NCBI GenBank assembly: GCA_037367355.1
Contig: CM074704.1
Location: 2,108,001 to 2,172,000 of the forward strand
Source of the DNA: Neoscytalidium dimidiatum
Lineage: Eukaryota; Ascomycota; Dothideomycetes; Botryosphaeriales; Botryosphaeriaceae
DNA: 64,000 bases
Direction of reading: 5' to 3'
Shown here: piece by piece, positions 22,585 to 32,917 of the stretch
How positions within the stretch are numbered: the stretch's first letter is position 1
How the letters are laid out: every line of letters begins with the position of its first letter
The notes under the pieces: model-generated
The model's input: only the letters and a program-made list of their open reading frames with translations
Told to the model about the DNA's origin: nothing
Databases searched by the model: none
Made by a program: the position numbers and the translations under genes

Positions 22585-24474
22585 ATGCCTCCCCCACCCC
22601 CCGCCGCCCTCGACGAGACCCCCTCCACCGCACCCGCCAGCAACGGTGGTGTGGCGGACGCACCCATGCGGCTCGAAGACATCTACTCGCGGCGCAAGAA
22701 GACGGACAAGTCGCAGTGGGGCACCGCCGCACCCTCCCGCAGCGAGAACTTCAAGGTCTACCCGCACAGCCACAAGCCCAAGGCGAAGAAATGGGACAGT
22801 GAGTGCAGAAACACCGGATCCGCAGTCCCCCCCCAAAAAAAAAAAAAAAACATCCCTCCTCCAGCCAAAATACCACAATATAAAAGCAAGAAAGAGAAAG
22901 AGCAGAGGGGGAGAAAAAAAAAATACGCCGACAGGAAAGTTAGGATGGCAGACCACATGGACTAACGGCTCTTTCAACCCCCGTCCGCAGGCAAATTCAG
23001 CACCGAATCCCTCTCGCGCACCTCCGCGCGCCTCAAGGGCGCCGCCGTCTACCTCGGGCGGCCGGGCCTGATCTCGCTGGGCGGCGGCCTGCCCTCGTCC
23101 GACTACTTCCCCTTCGACGACCTGTCCTTCCGCGCGCCGGCGCCGGGCCGCTTCGACGACCCCACGGCGGCCGCGTGGACGACGCTGACGTCGGGCAAGC
23201 ACGACATGGCGGCGGGCCGGTCCAACTACGACATCGCCACGGCCTTCAACTACCACCAGGGCTCGGGCTCGGCGCAGCTGCTGCGCTGGATCACCGAGCA
23301 CACCGAGATCGTGCACGACCCGCCCTACGCCGACTGGGGCGTGACCATGACGGTCGGGTCGACGTCGGCGCTGGACATGTCGCTGCGCATGCTGACCGAG
23401 CCGGGCGACTACGTGGTCACGGACGAGTACGCGTTCAGCACGGCCATGGACACGGCCGCGCCGCTGCGCGTCCGGTTCGCGGGCGTCAGGATGGACGCCG
23501 AGGGCATGCTCCCCGGCGACCTGGACGCCGTGCTGGCCGGCTGGGACCCGGCCGCCCGCGGCGGCGCGCGCAAGCCGCGCGTGCTGTACCTCGTGCCCAC
23601 CGGCCAGAACCCCACCGGCTCGACGCAGAGCGCGGCCCGCCGCGCCGCCATCTACGCCGTCGCGCAGAAGCACGACCTGCTGATCCTGGAGGACGAGCCG
23701 TACTACTTCCTGCAGATGGACCCGTACGCGGGCGCCGACGCGCCCAGGCCCTCCCCGCCCGGGTCGCGCGGGGAGTTCCTCGCCGCCGTGGTCCCGTCCC
23801 TGCTCAGCATCGACGTGGACGGCCGCGTGCTCCGGTTCGACTCCTTCTCCAAGGTGATCGCGCCGGCCAGCCGCGTGGGGTGGCTCACGGCGTCGGAGCA
23901 GATCATCGAGCGCTACTCCAAGCACGCCGACTTGTCGACCCAGGGCCCCAGCGGCATGAGCCAGCTGATGCTGTTCAAGCTGCTGGAGGAGCACTGGGGC
24001 CACCCGGGCTACATCGACTGGCTGATTCACATCCGGAAGGAGTACACCGAGCGGCGGAACATCATCGTGGATGCGTGCGAGAAGCATCTGCCGCGCGAGA
24101 TCGTCAGCTGGAATCCGCCCATGGCGGGCATGTTCGTGAGTTCTACTTAATCCTCGAGAGCGGCTGATCAGCTGGCGGCGACTCGATTAATTGCTAACTG
24201 GATGTCCCTACAGCACTGGCTCCAGGTTGACTGGCGCAAGCACCCGCACGCCTCGACCAAGAGCATCACCGAGATCGAGGAGGAAATCTTCCTCAAGGCT
24301 GTCGACAAGGGCGCTCTCGTCATCCGCGGCAGCTGGTTCTATTCCGAGCCCGATGCTAAGCACGACACCATGTTCTTCCGCGCTTCTTTCGCCGCCGCGC
24401 CGGCTGGCCAGATTCAGGAAGGCATTCGCCGTTTCGGTGAGGCGGTCAGGGAGAGCTTCCAGTTGCAGGCGTAG
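22585..24474 (+). CDS. Aromatic aminotransferase (class I/II, ARO8-like)
   Basis: Three exons (22585-22798, 22991-24135, 24214-24474) give 539 residues. Both introns have GTGAGT donors, and the second has branch GCTAAC. The enzyme is a fold-type I pyridoxal-phosphate transaminase. It shows LISLGGGLPSSDYFPF near the N-terminus, NPTG beginning at about N278, DEPYYFLQ, and the cofactor lysine in DSFSKVIAP at about K359. These signatures fit the ARO8 family, which exchanges amino groups of aromatic amino acids, kynurenine or 2-aminoadipate with 2-oxoglutarate. The first 70 residues are low-complexity and basic; no clear targeting signal is visible. The first intron (192 nt) holds a C-tract and several A-tracts. 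The exact substrate is not determined by sequence. Confidence 0.9.
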
Positions 24475-24823
24475 ATGACGAGCTCTCGATTATCAACATC
24501 GCAGACTGTAGCTTTGCGCAACAATTGGCGTTTGGTTCTGACACCGACACTGTGCCGCGTGAAAATCATGTTTATGGAGCATTTTGCGATGACTTTTGGA
24601 TGTAAATCTTGCGTCGGCGCTGGATGGTATTGTCTTTTCTTGGGCTTTCAACACTTGCATATAGACCAGCGATATCCTTAAAAGATAGGCCGAGAATACA
24701 AAGAAATTCTTGCGAAGATGATCGTTTCATTTTTTTTTTTTTTTTTACACTTTGACTGAGAAGCTTTTGTAATGTTCGTGTCTTTTGGAGGCTTGCATGT
24801 GAAGAGGATCGATGAGGGGATAT
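24475..24823. other. Convergent 3' intergenic space
   Basis: This is the space between the ends of the aminotransferase and OST2 genes. It holds an 18-base T-tract near 24729-24746 and no open frame of note. Confidence 0.6.
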
Positions 24824-25625
24824 CTAGTTGATGAAGTTGACGCAGAAGAAATGCAGGATAAAGCTTCCGAAAACGTAGTCCGCAAACGCCCTATGATGGG
24901 ATCAAAGTCAGTGTTGGTGCTCAAGATGACGTATGGCGCTTCAGCTCTTCTGGCAATAGTGCTGGGTGTCGAAGAAGCATCCAGTGGCCAGGGACATACC
25001 GCTCGTGAGAGATGCTTCCAAATTCGTTCTTGTTCTCCGGGTTGGTCTGGATGCGCAAGCTCGCAGTGAGGACGAACTGGCCGACGGTGGCGCTGAAGCC
25101 GGAGAGGAAGGCGTTAAAAGGCTAGAGTGACGAGACACATTAGTTCGTCGCTCTAACGCAGCTTCAGGACAGCCTGGCATCAATTGGGGCCTCAATTGAG
25201 CCACAGCCTGGCGTAGGCCGCCTCTAGGACCGCGAATCCATGTCCGCAGCCCCTCATATTCCGCCCATCATTTCCAAAGTATGAGGCACATGCAGGTGAC
25301 TCACAAAGTTTCCGCCGACGATGCAGTACAGGAATTGCAGGGCACCGACGACGACCAGGAAGACCATGAATACGTCCAGAAGCTTAGTGCGCTGGTCCGT
25401 CTTGTTGACGTAGTTCTTCCACACGCTATTGACAATAGCCGACGCATCGTTCGGGTTGATCTTGCCGCTGCTGCTGCTCGAGCCAACAGAGCCGGAAATG
25501 CTGGTCGCAGTGCTCGACTTGGTCGTGTGCGAAGCGGCGCTGGGGACGGAGGCGGCAGGGTCGGCGGCCGAAGCGGGCACGGCGGCAGCGGCATTGCCGC
25601 CGTCCTTACGCTGGCGGGGAGGCAT
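24824..25625 (-). CDS. OST2: Oligosaccharyltransferase subunit OST2/DAD1
   Basis: Three exons (25625-25305, 25121-25000, 24890-24824) give 169 residues. Introns are 183 and 109 nt, with donors GTGAGT and GTATGT and frames that agree. OST2, the homologue of animal DAD1, is a small integral membrane subunit of the complex that transfers the dolichol-linked glycan to asparagine in the endoplasmic reticulum. The conserved core starts at about residue 60. It has a first membrane helix ([16 protein letters not shown]), then [16 protein letters not shown], then the family signature [10 protein letters not shown] and RAFADYVFG, and ends in FFCVNFIN. The first 55 residues are rich in Ala, Ser and Thr and have no counterpart in the yeast protein of about 130 residues. 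It is divergently arranged with the TMEM14 gene. Confidence 0.92.
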
Positions 25626-26126
25626 TGTGGAGAATTCGAGCGCGAAGGACTAGACCGGGAGAGTGTGATAGCGGCGGTGGTTGCGTTGGGGGGAAGATTG
25701 TGGTGTCAGTCAGCTCCGTCCGAATAAGGCCAGATGGATGTTCTGTCCAACATGCGAGTCCCGGGGGGAGCTCGGGCCACACGCGCGCTCTCTTTGTGCC
25801 TCAGGGACGCGCAATTGGAGCCACAGAGCTTGTCTACAGTCGCTTACGTACACCGCGTCCCTCCTCTGAACTCCGACGCGCCGACCGATCGATGCGGCCA
25901 GTAGCGCGTCATCGATCCGGGCGGATGTTTGGCGGCTCCGTCCGCGTCCGACGAGGGGGAGGGAAGCTCCAGCTCGAATAGCTGCACCCAGACCTTCTAC
26001 AGCTTTCCCCGCGTTTTCCAATCCCCCTCCCCAAGAATACGACTCCGTACAACTCTCGCTCCTCGTCCTTGCTATACAATTGCATAACCCCACTGTCCAA
26101 CTTTTGTGCGAAACAATTCACCTACC
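25626..26126. promoter_or_regulatory. Shared divergent promoter region of OST2 and TMEM14
   Basis: Five hundred bases separate two divergent start codons and contain no gene. Both leaders are expected here. The right part (about 25990-26110) is C/T-rich towards the TMEM14 start, and the left part is A/G-rich on the plus strand, meaning C/T-rich towards OST2. Confidence 0.45.
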
Positions 26127-26660
26127 ATGGTACGTCGCGCAATCCCATCCACAGAGCGCATCACCACTGCGACCCACGCTCCGCCTACGAGCCCAGCTAA
26201 CCAACCACCGCCGCACACCAGGGTCTCGAAACCATTGCCTTCATCCTGGGCGCGCTGACCGCAGGCGGCGGCATCACCGGCTACGTGCGCACCGGCTCCG
26301 TCCCCTCCATCGCCGCCGGCGTCACCGTCGGCACTCTTGTACGTCCTCCCACTTCCCCGCAAGCAACTCCCTCGGCGCTGCCCAAAGCTGCCAAACGAGC
26401 ATCACGTTCCGCATACGTAGGTCGCACATGCTGACGCGACTGCACAATCGTAGTACGGACTCGGCGGCTACCGCCTGTCGCAGAAGCAGCCCTACGGCGT
26501 CGAGCTCGCGCTGCTGGCATCCGTCGTGCTGGCCGGCTCGTCCATCCCGCGCGCCCTCAAGACCCGCAAGCCGCTGCCCATCGGCCTCAGCCTGCTCGCC
26601 ACCTATGGTCTTATCAATTTCGGATTGGCGTGGAAGAACAACACCGCCAAGGCTGATTAA
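26127..26660 (+). CDS. TMEM14-family small membrane protein
   Basis: Three exons (26127-26129, 26222-26338, 26454-26660) give 108 residues. The first coding exon holds only the ATG, followed at once by a GTACGT donor. The 92-nt first intron has branch GCTAAC and acceptor CCAG. The protein matches the TMEM14/UPF0136 family, small four-helix membrane proteins that in animals lie in the mitochondrial inner membrane and are linked to haem synthesis. Features seen are GALTAGGGITGYVRTGS and SIAAGV near the start, YGLGGYRLSQ at the second junction, and PIGLSLLATYG near the end. Length and glycine pattern are as expected. The mitochondrial place is known for relatives and inferred here. Confidence 0.9.
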
Positions 26661-28694
26661 GTTGAGGAACGTGGAAGGAAGACAGAAGGCTGTTGAGGTC
26701 GGTGTCGGGTTAGGTGTTGGAGAAACAGGGGCGTGGAAGATTGCGGGCGATGTCGTGGATACCTACCAGAGGAAGCGCATTATATGGAGGGTTGGAGAGG
26801 AGATCAGTAGCATTGACGTGTGGCCTAAAAAGAGTGGAACGGAACAATCTCTGATGAAGTATGGCAATACATCCACAGTTACAGCCCTCCAGATACTGGC
26901 CGCTTTACCAGGAGAGAACTTGCGTTCATCTGAAGAGTATAAAGCTTTGCTAATCGTACAGAATCCTTCATAGCTACAGCCGTCCACCTCTCAGTTTAAC
27001 TTGGCATTCATATCTCTCCTCTAGTAATATGTAGCAATAGACAATCTCTCTTTTCTTCGCTGAAGTCCAATCTCCTTGTCCCTCCCGATCCATATGCACT
27101 TACAAGAATTCGCAGACTTAATTGTTCCTTGAATTTAGTAAAGCCTACATCTGAATAGCTGTCTAAGTCCTACATACTTCCTCACTTTCTTCCTTTGCTC
27201 CTCTTCCTATACCAAATATCATCATCAGGATCAGCTTCCATCGAACCACTGCCCTGCATCCTACCCGCTTCGAAACACCTACCCCGGACCTCTTCGATTG
27301 CACTCTCCATCCTGCGCTTCTTTCAGGCCTCGTACTAGGATATGCCTCTCCGACTGTCTTGGTATCACGGAAGATCTTGCGTGCCAAACAAAACAATACG
27401 TCGTACGAATGCACTCGCCCAATCCATCGAAGCAGATACCCCTGCGATGGATCCGACGGCGACGACCATGTTCATGTATCTCCCAGATGATGATCCGACT
27501 GGCGGTCATGGAACGATCGGGTCCAGAAACAGCTCGATCGACGCAATCGAGCCATGGTGATTCGGGGTATGGATTCATCGCCCTTCTCGCATCGTCCCCC
27601 CGATTCTCCCCCTTCCCATATCTTGTCGGATACCTCATTCCAGTTCATCTTTGAATCGCGGCAGAGGAATCCCTTGAGTCGTACAATAGAGCTGAAGCTT
27701 TTCGGATCTACTTGAAGTAGAACTCCTGAAGGCCGCTACGACGTTGCCACCACCAGCCTCCCAGCCCTTCTGCTCACGATCGTATTTCACGGTTATCAGA
27801 TTCTTTTTCCTTCTCTCTTTTTAAACGGATCCAAATGCTTCCCTGCCTAGCGTGGAACAACATTAGCACACGGCTAGAAGCCCACGCCGCAGCACGATAT
27901 TGAAGTTTACCACCTGTGCAGGTCACGGCTTGAAGCAATTTGTCAGTATTACGAGTGTTTTACAATTTCGTCCTACAAACACCTCAGTCGATAAAGCTGT
28001 CATGCTCCCGTGAAGAGTTTACTGTTAGACTCCAGTAAAGACTAATTACGCACTTACTGGGACTGTTCTCCCCACATTCGCAAACTTGCGTATTTCACGC
28101 ATCAGCCTTTTCCTGTCACCTACCTACGAAGCTGTATCCTATAGCAATGAAACAGGTGACTCATGAGGGTTCCCTAAGTACACAATTAGATCTATAAGAA
28201 ATGCAAAAGAACAGCCACCTCAATTAGGCCAGAGATTGGATTTTGTTTTTCTTGTACGGAAGAGAATGAATCACACTTCAAGAACCATAGCCAGCTTTTC
28301 GCTACCATGTGAAAGACAAACATACCGCTTTTGTATTGCCATCCTAACTACCAGCCTTTGAATATATCCCGTCAGCAATTATCCGGACGGCGTTTGCAAA
28401 CTTCCCAGTCCATCAAGGCTTTTCCTACGCGGAGAACAAATTCAACAACGCCTGCAAATGCCCAGTCCCGCCGCTCCCGAGTGTCCAGAGAAATCTGACC
28501 AGATGAGGAAAAAAAGAAAAGAAAAAGCCCCGGGAGGGTGGAAGGCAGATAGAAAAAAAAAAAAAAGCAAGCAAGCAGGAGGAAGGACGCCAGCCCTCCA
28601 TCAACGCATGCCCCCTCCCCAACCAAACCCAACCCAACCCATCCAGCCAGAGCAACACATCCAGACCCTAAACCCCATCCCCCCGGGGGCGCCA
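26661..28694. other. Intergenic, no convincing gene
   Basis: These two kilobases lie between the end of the TMEM14 gene and the end of the RTC4-domain gene. Modest open frames near 27240-27650 on both strands have no domain and no clear splice pattern. A purine-rich stretch with an A-tract lies at about 28500-28570. Confidence 0.45.
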
Positions 28695-30950
28695 TCAATA
28701 ATCCCCATTCTCATCGTCCCCGTCGACCTCCATGGGCCCACAGCCCAAACCGCTCTCCCCGACCCCGGCCTCGTCGTCCACCCCGTTCACCAGCTCCCCC
28801 ACCCACCCGCTCTCCCTCACCACCTCCCGCGCCCGCGCCTCCCCGACGTCCAGATCCTCCGACACCAGCCTGACCGCGACCTCGGGCACCAGCACCTCCT
28901 GCACGAAGCCGCTCACGCTCAGCCACCCGACGAGCCGGTCCCTGCCCTCGACCTCGCCCAGCACCTCCCGCAGCTCGCTCGCCACCCACCCCTCCATGAC
29001 CCGCCTGCCCCTGGGGCCGTAGTACCCGACGCTCAGCAAGCCCTCCAAGCCGCCCGCCCCGCCCGCGCCCTCGCCCTCGCCCTCGCCCTCCACTTCCCCT
29101 TCCCCTTCCCCCTCCTCTCTGCCCCCCCTCGCCGCCACCTTCGACACGAGCGTCCTCCCCTCGCCCCTGCGCGCCGCCTCCTGCAAGCGGTCGCGGAACA
29201 CCGAGCGCCGCTGCCCGCGCACGACGGCCTCCAGCTCGCGCCGGAACGGCTCGATGCGGGTGGGCAGCGCGGCGAAGTCGAGGTCGGGCGGGAAGCCGCG
29301 GGCCGCGTACTCGTCGCGCGCGGCCGCGCGCTTGTGCGCCTCGCAGAAGGCCAGCTGCTTGTTGATGCGCATGTACGGCGCGCCGCCCTGCCACGCCTCC
29401 AGCAGGAGGCGGTCGACGGGCGCGCGGCAGATGGGGCAGAGGGCCGGGTGGGCGTAGGTCCCCGCGGGCGGCGACGGCGATGGTGATGTTGGGGGTGGGG
29501 GGTTCATCCCCAGTTCGATGCCCTCGTCGTCGAGGACGGGGGAGTCCGGCGGGGTCGAGAGGTCGCTGTTGTTGTCGTTGTTTTTGGATCGCGTTGGCGA
29601 GAGGAGCTTTGGTGGCGCTGGCGACTCCTCTTTCGTAGTGTCGTTCTTGCCGCCGCGGCGGGTTGAACGTCGTGGTGGCGTTGGCTTCGGTGAAGACGAG
29701 ACGTCCGTCGAGCCCAGCGTCTTGAGCTTCCGTGTTGGCGCTTTCGATGGCGTAGTGGTAACATCGGCGGCTTTGGGTCGTCCTGGTGTGCTTTTGCTTA
29801 GTCTGATATCGCTTTCAGGCGGTGACGATAGATCTATAATTCCACAGCTGCCTGCTTCCGGCTGTTGTCTTTCTCCTGCAACGCTGCTGTCTTCCGGCGA
29901 AGGAGGCAGATTGATTTGGCTGAGAGTCTTCAGCTGCCTGGGTACTCTCTCCCGTGGAATGACGGGATCCGCACCGGAAAGCCGCCTAAGTTTGTGACGT
30001 TCCTCTTTCTTCTGCTTCGGACGCGAGGGTCTAACGTTCTCAAGCGTCCTGATCCGCGGTCGCTCCCCAGCAGAGGCAGGCACAGGGTCCTTCGAACCCA
30101 GCAGCTTCAGCTTAGGCCTCTCCCTGTACGAATCCGAAGGAAGAACAGCAGGACCCAGCGTCTTCAAGACCTTGCTCCCCGCCTCCTGCTCTTCCCTCGC
30201 ATCCTCACCAACATGACCATCTCCAACCCACTCGGAAGACAGCGTCACCGTATTACCAGAAATACTCGAAAAAGGCATACCTTTCTTGCCCGCCTCGCCC
30301 GTACTGCTCGCCCGCTTCAGCCCCGCGCCCTTCTCCCCAACATGCAGAATCCTCGGCGTCGAGCTCGCGCTCTTCGTCCCAGCCTTTCCGGCAGCCGCGA
30401 CGATGAAACTCCTCCCCGAGGCCGTGTACGACGTCGTCCTCCTGAACTTCCGGGCCGGGCCCCCGGCGCCGCCTGCGCCTCCCAAGTCGCCGAACACCAT
30501 GTCCTCGCTGGCGTCGCCCGCCGCCGGCCTCGAAGAATCGCTCAGCCCCGCGACGCCCGAGTCCTGCGTGCCGGCGACGGCGTCGCTGCTGCTGCTGCCG
30601 CGCGTCCGCTTGCTGCTCGCGCCGTGCCCGTTGCCGGCCCGCTGTTGTTGTTGCTGCTGCTGCTGCTGCTGCTTCTGCTTAGCAGGCGTTCCGCGGCCCG
30701 TAGTCCATTTGCTGGTGGAAGGTTTTGTAGGCTGAGCAGCCAGAAGCGTCGAGGCGGCGGCGGCGGCGTCGTCGTCGTCTTGGGCGTCGGAGTCGGAGTC
30801 TGAACTGAGCGGGTCCGCATCGATTGGAACATCGTCCGGCAGCGGGCGCGGCTTCGGGGCTGCGGACGGCGGGGAGGACGAGCGGCCTGCTGCAGTCTTG
30901 CCCGAGACTGTCTTGAGTAGAGGAGCGGCCCGGCGGCTGAGCGGAGGCAT
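28695..30950 (-). CDS. RTC4-domain protein (restriction of telomere capping 4-like)
   Basis: A single exon from ATG 30950 gives 751 residues. The open frame extends upstream only to a TTG, so this ATG is preferred. Most of the protein is low-complexity and probably disordered. It includes an acidic SDSDSD block, a glutamine run near residue 95, many Ser/Pro stretches, and four short repeats of the form KLKTLGS or KLKLLGS spread through the middle. The RTC4-like domain occupies about residues 500-730. It contains a CPIC pair, FCEAHK about 25 residues later, RGFPPDLDF, and a C-terminal helical part. In yeast RTC4 was found in a screen on uncapped telomeres, and the domain's molecular role is poorly known. 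Nuclear location is inferred from basic clusters. Confidence 0.8.
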   Translation of the reverse strand: MPPLSRRAAPLLKTVSGKTAAGRSSSPPSAAPKPRPLPDDVPIDADPLSSDSDSDAQDDDDAAAAASTLLAAQPTKPSTSKWTTGRGTPAKQKQQQQQQQQQQRAGNGHGASSKRTRGSSSSDAVAGTQDSGVAGLSDSSRPAAGDASEDMVFGDLGGAGGAGGPARKFRRTTSYTASGRSFIVAAAGKAGTKSASSTPRILHVGEKGAGLKRASSTGEAGKKGMPFSSISGNTVTLSSEWVGDGHVGEDAREEQEAGSKVLKTLGPAVLPSDSYRERPKLKLLGSKDPVPASAGERPRIRTLENVRPSRPKQKKEERHKLRRLSGADPVIPRERVPRQLKTLSQINLPPSPEDSSVAGERQQPEAGSCGIIDLSSPPESDIRLSKSTPGRPKAADVTTTPSKAPTRKLKTLGSTDVSSSPKPTPPRRSTRRGGKNDTTKEESPAPPKLLSPTRSKNNDNNSDLSTPPDSPVLDDEGIELGMNPPPPTSPSPSPPAGTYAHPALCPICRAPVDRLLLEAWQGGAPYMRINKQLAFCEAHKRAAARDEYAARGFPPDLDFAALPTRIEPFRRELEAVVRGQRRSVFRDRLQEAARRGEGRTLVSKVAARGGREEGEGEGEVEGEGEGEGAGGAGGLEGLLSVGYYGPRGRRVMEGWVASELREVLGEVEGRDRLVGWLSVSGFVQEVLVPEVAVRLVSEDLDVGEARAREVVRESGWVGELVNGVDDEAGVGESGLGCGPMEVDGDDENGDY

Positions 30951-31705
30951 TGCGGGCGAGTGGCGCTCGGGGCGGGCCGTTCGAGAAAGCTTTCGAGAAG
31001 GCCTTGCGGGCCGCGAATGTGTTTGAGAATGTGCTCTGAATGTGTTCCTTGGATCCGCGCGCTTGGGGGGAGGGAGGGCGTCTCGCTGAACCGTGGTGGC
31101 ACTCGGGTCAGGTTCGATCGAGCGGAGCGGGGTTGAAGAGACGATGTTCCAATCAGGTGGTGACAGCAATCATCGTCGAATTCAGTGTAGATACGAGGTC
31201 TTCGAGGTTTCCAAGAATGGGAGACGTCGGTGTCAGCTGCGAGAGAGCACTCGTTTGAGTGAGCTGAAGCTTAGTTGTTGGTGATGATGCGACTCGAAAG
31301 ATTCGCGTGGCCGCGCGCTAAGGGAGCTTGACGCGACACGCGCGGTCCCATGACTCTCGAGTCAGCGTAAAAACTATGTACTCATCAGGATTCACTTTTC
31401 AGATACTCTTATATACTCTATTTAGAAAAGCTGAAATTCGAGCATGTTGTCTTGACTTGATTCTCGCCACATTCATCAATCCCCATGCACATGCCTCATT
31501 AATACAGCGTTCTTCGCTCACAGCTCCATCCAACAGAACGAGCTAGCGGACATGCGACTCCAGAATCGGGTATATGCATTTTTCCCTCCCCGCCAACCAT
31601 TTGTCGGCTTCCCAATGGTGTTTTCAGACCCAGAACTCCAGTGATTGCCCCTCACAGACGCCGTTTTACCATGCAGACAATAGCACACAGCACACCTACA
31701 CCACC
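30951..31705. other. Intergenic, RTC4-gene upstream region
   Basis: This 755-bp space runs from the RTC4-domain gene start to the end of RCL1. It presumably holds the promoter and leader of the first and the terminator of the second. No gene is recognised. Confidence 0.5.
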
Positions 31706-32917
31706 TCAAGCCACCTTCCGTCCGACATTGCCCACTCCTCTTCCCACGATGCTGACCACAATGTCGCCTTCCTCGTTCCCCGCATCCCTCAAGCCCCATC
31801 CACTCGCCCCAAAAGCCCGCAAGTCCCTGCTCAGCTGAATCACATCCTCACTGCCCACCACATCCCGCCCCATCTGCAATCTGCCCACGTCCTCCGACCC
31901 CATCGCCATGAGCGTCAGCATCGTCGGCGCCGCAACGCTCGACACGCAACCGCCCTTCTCGATCGCCTCGAGCAGCTGATACGCGCACCGCGCGCCCACG
32001 TCCTCGGCGGGCACGCCGCCCTCGGGCGGGCTCGCCGCGTCCGCCGAGAACAGCACGCCGGTCGAGCTCTCGGCGACCAGGCAGATGCCGAACCCGACCC
32101 CGACCTTCCTCCTGTTCGCCGGGTTCTCCTTCGTCGGCCAGGGCACGACCGGCGCGGCCGACACGTCCGAGAAGACGTACGTGTCCGCGACCAGCGGGTT
32201 GAGGATGCCGCGGGCGCGCTCGATCATGCGCGCGTTGTTCGCGCCCGCCGTGCCCGTCGCGTACGCCACGCCTCTGACCTTCCTGACGCGGCCCGGGTTG
32301 AGCAGGTGCAGCGTGCGCGGCAGGCGCACCTGGTGGCCGAACACCAGCTGGACCTCGCCGCCGCCGCCGCGGCCGCCCGGGCCCGGGTTCGAGCGGCGCA
32401 GCACGCGCAGCTCGATGTCGGCCTGGATGCCGAACTGCGCGTACAGCGGCAGGATCGCGGTGCGCACGGCGTCGACGCTGACGTCGCCGGCCGGCGTCGC
32501 GCTGGTGATGACGCCCGGGCCGGTGAGCGTGACGTTGACCTTGTTCTTCGCGAAGGGCGCCAGCAGGCACAGCGGCACCAGGAAGTACGACGCGCCGCGC
32601 GCGCACTCCCGCGGCACCTCGTGCGTCAGGACGCCGTGGATGTTGGCGCCGTAGCCCGGGGCGCTGCCGGCGATGAGGCCCGGCCGGTAGACGAGCGTGG
32701 TGCCGGTGTAGGAGAACTCGATGGTCGAGCCGTTGGTGATGGCGTCGAGCAGGCGGATGAACGAGACTTCGTGCGGGCGCAGGCCTGGATTGGCGTCCTT
32801 GCTGCGGATCTGCGAGATGCGGACGGGGCGGCCGGTGAGCGTGGCCAGGACGAGGCGCTGGACCAGGTGGCGGTGGCCCGTGAAGGTAAGCTTTGGTGCG
32901 GTCGAGGGTTCCACCAT
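31706..32917 (-). CDS. RCL1: RCL1, 18S rRNA processing factor (cyclase-like)
   Basis: A single exon from ATG 32917 gives 403 residues. The frame is open further upstream only to a GTG, and the TGHRHLVQRLVLATLTGRPV block that begins these proteins starts 11 residues after this ATG. RCL1 has the fold of RNA 3'-phosphate cyclase but is not a cyclase. With BMS1 it acts in the small-subunit processome for early pre-rRNA cleavage at site A2 in the nucleolus. Family features seen are PGLRPHEVSFIRLL, TNGSTIEFSYTGT, VYRPGLIAG, ECARGASYFL and ARMIERARGILNPL. The length is slightly above the yeast protein because of glycine- and proline-rich inserts. It lies in a row of minus-strand genes but is not evidently co-regulated. 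Confidence 0.9.
   Translation of the reverse strand: MVEPSTAPKLTFTGHRHLVQRLVLATLTGRPVRISQIRSKDANPGLRPHEVSFIRLLDAITNGSTIEFSYTGTTLVYRPGLIAGSAPGYGANIHGVLTHEVPRECARGASYFLVPLCLLAPFAKNKVNVTLTGPGVITSATPAGDVSVDAVRTAILPLYAQFGIQADIELRVLRRSNPGPGGRGGGGEVQLVFGHQVRLPRTLHLLNPGRVRKVRGVAYATGTAGANNARMIERARGILNPLVADTYVFSDVSAAPVVPWPTKENPANRRKVGVGFGICLVAESSTGVLFSADAASPPEGGVPAEDVGARCAYQLLEAIEKGGCVSSVAAPTMLTLMAMGSEDVGRLQMGRDVVGSEDVIQLSRDLRAFGASGWGLRDAGNEEGDIVVSIVGRGVGNVGRKVA

Noticed and set aside
22567..24087. 506-residue open frame antisense to the aminotransferase
   Set aside because: It is a shadow of a GC-rich gene; the sense strand carries clear catalytic motifs and the antisense product is Arg/His/Val-rich without a domain.
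28458..29486. 342-residue plus-strand open frame opposite the RTC4-domain gene
   Set aside because: It is proline- and histidine-rich low complexity produced by the GC-rich opposite strand.
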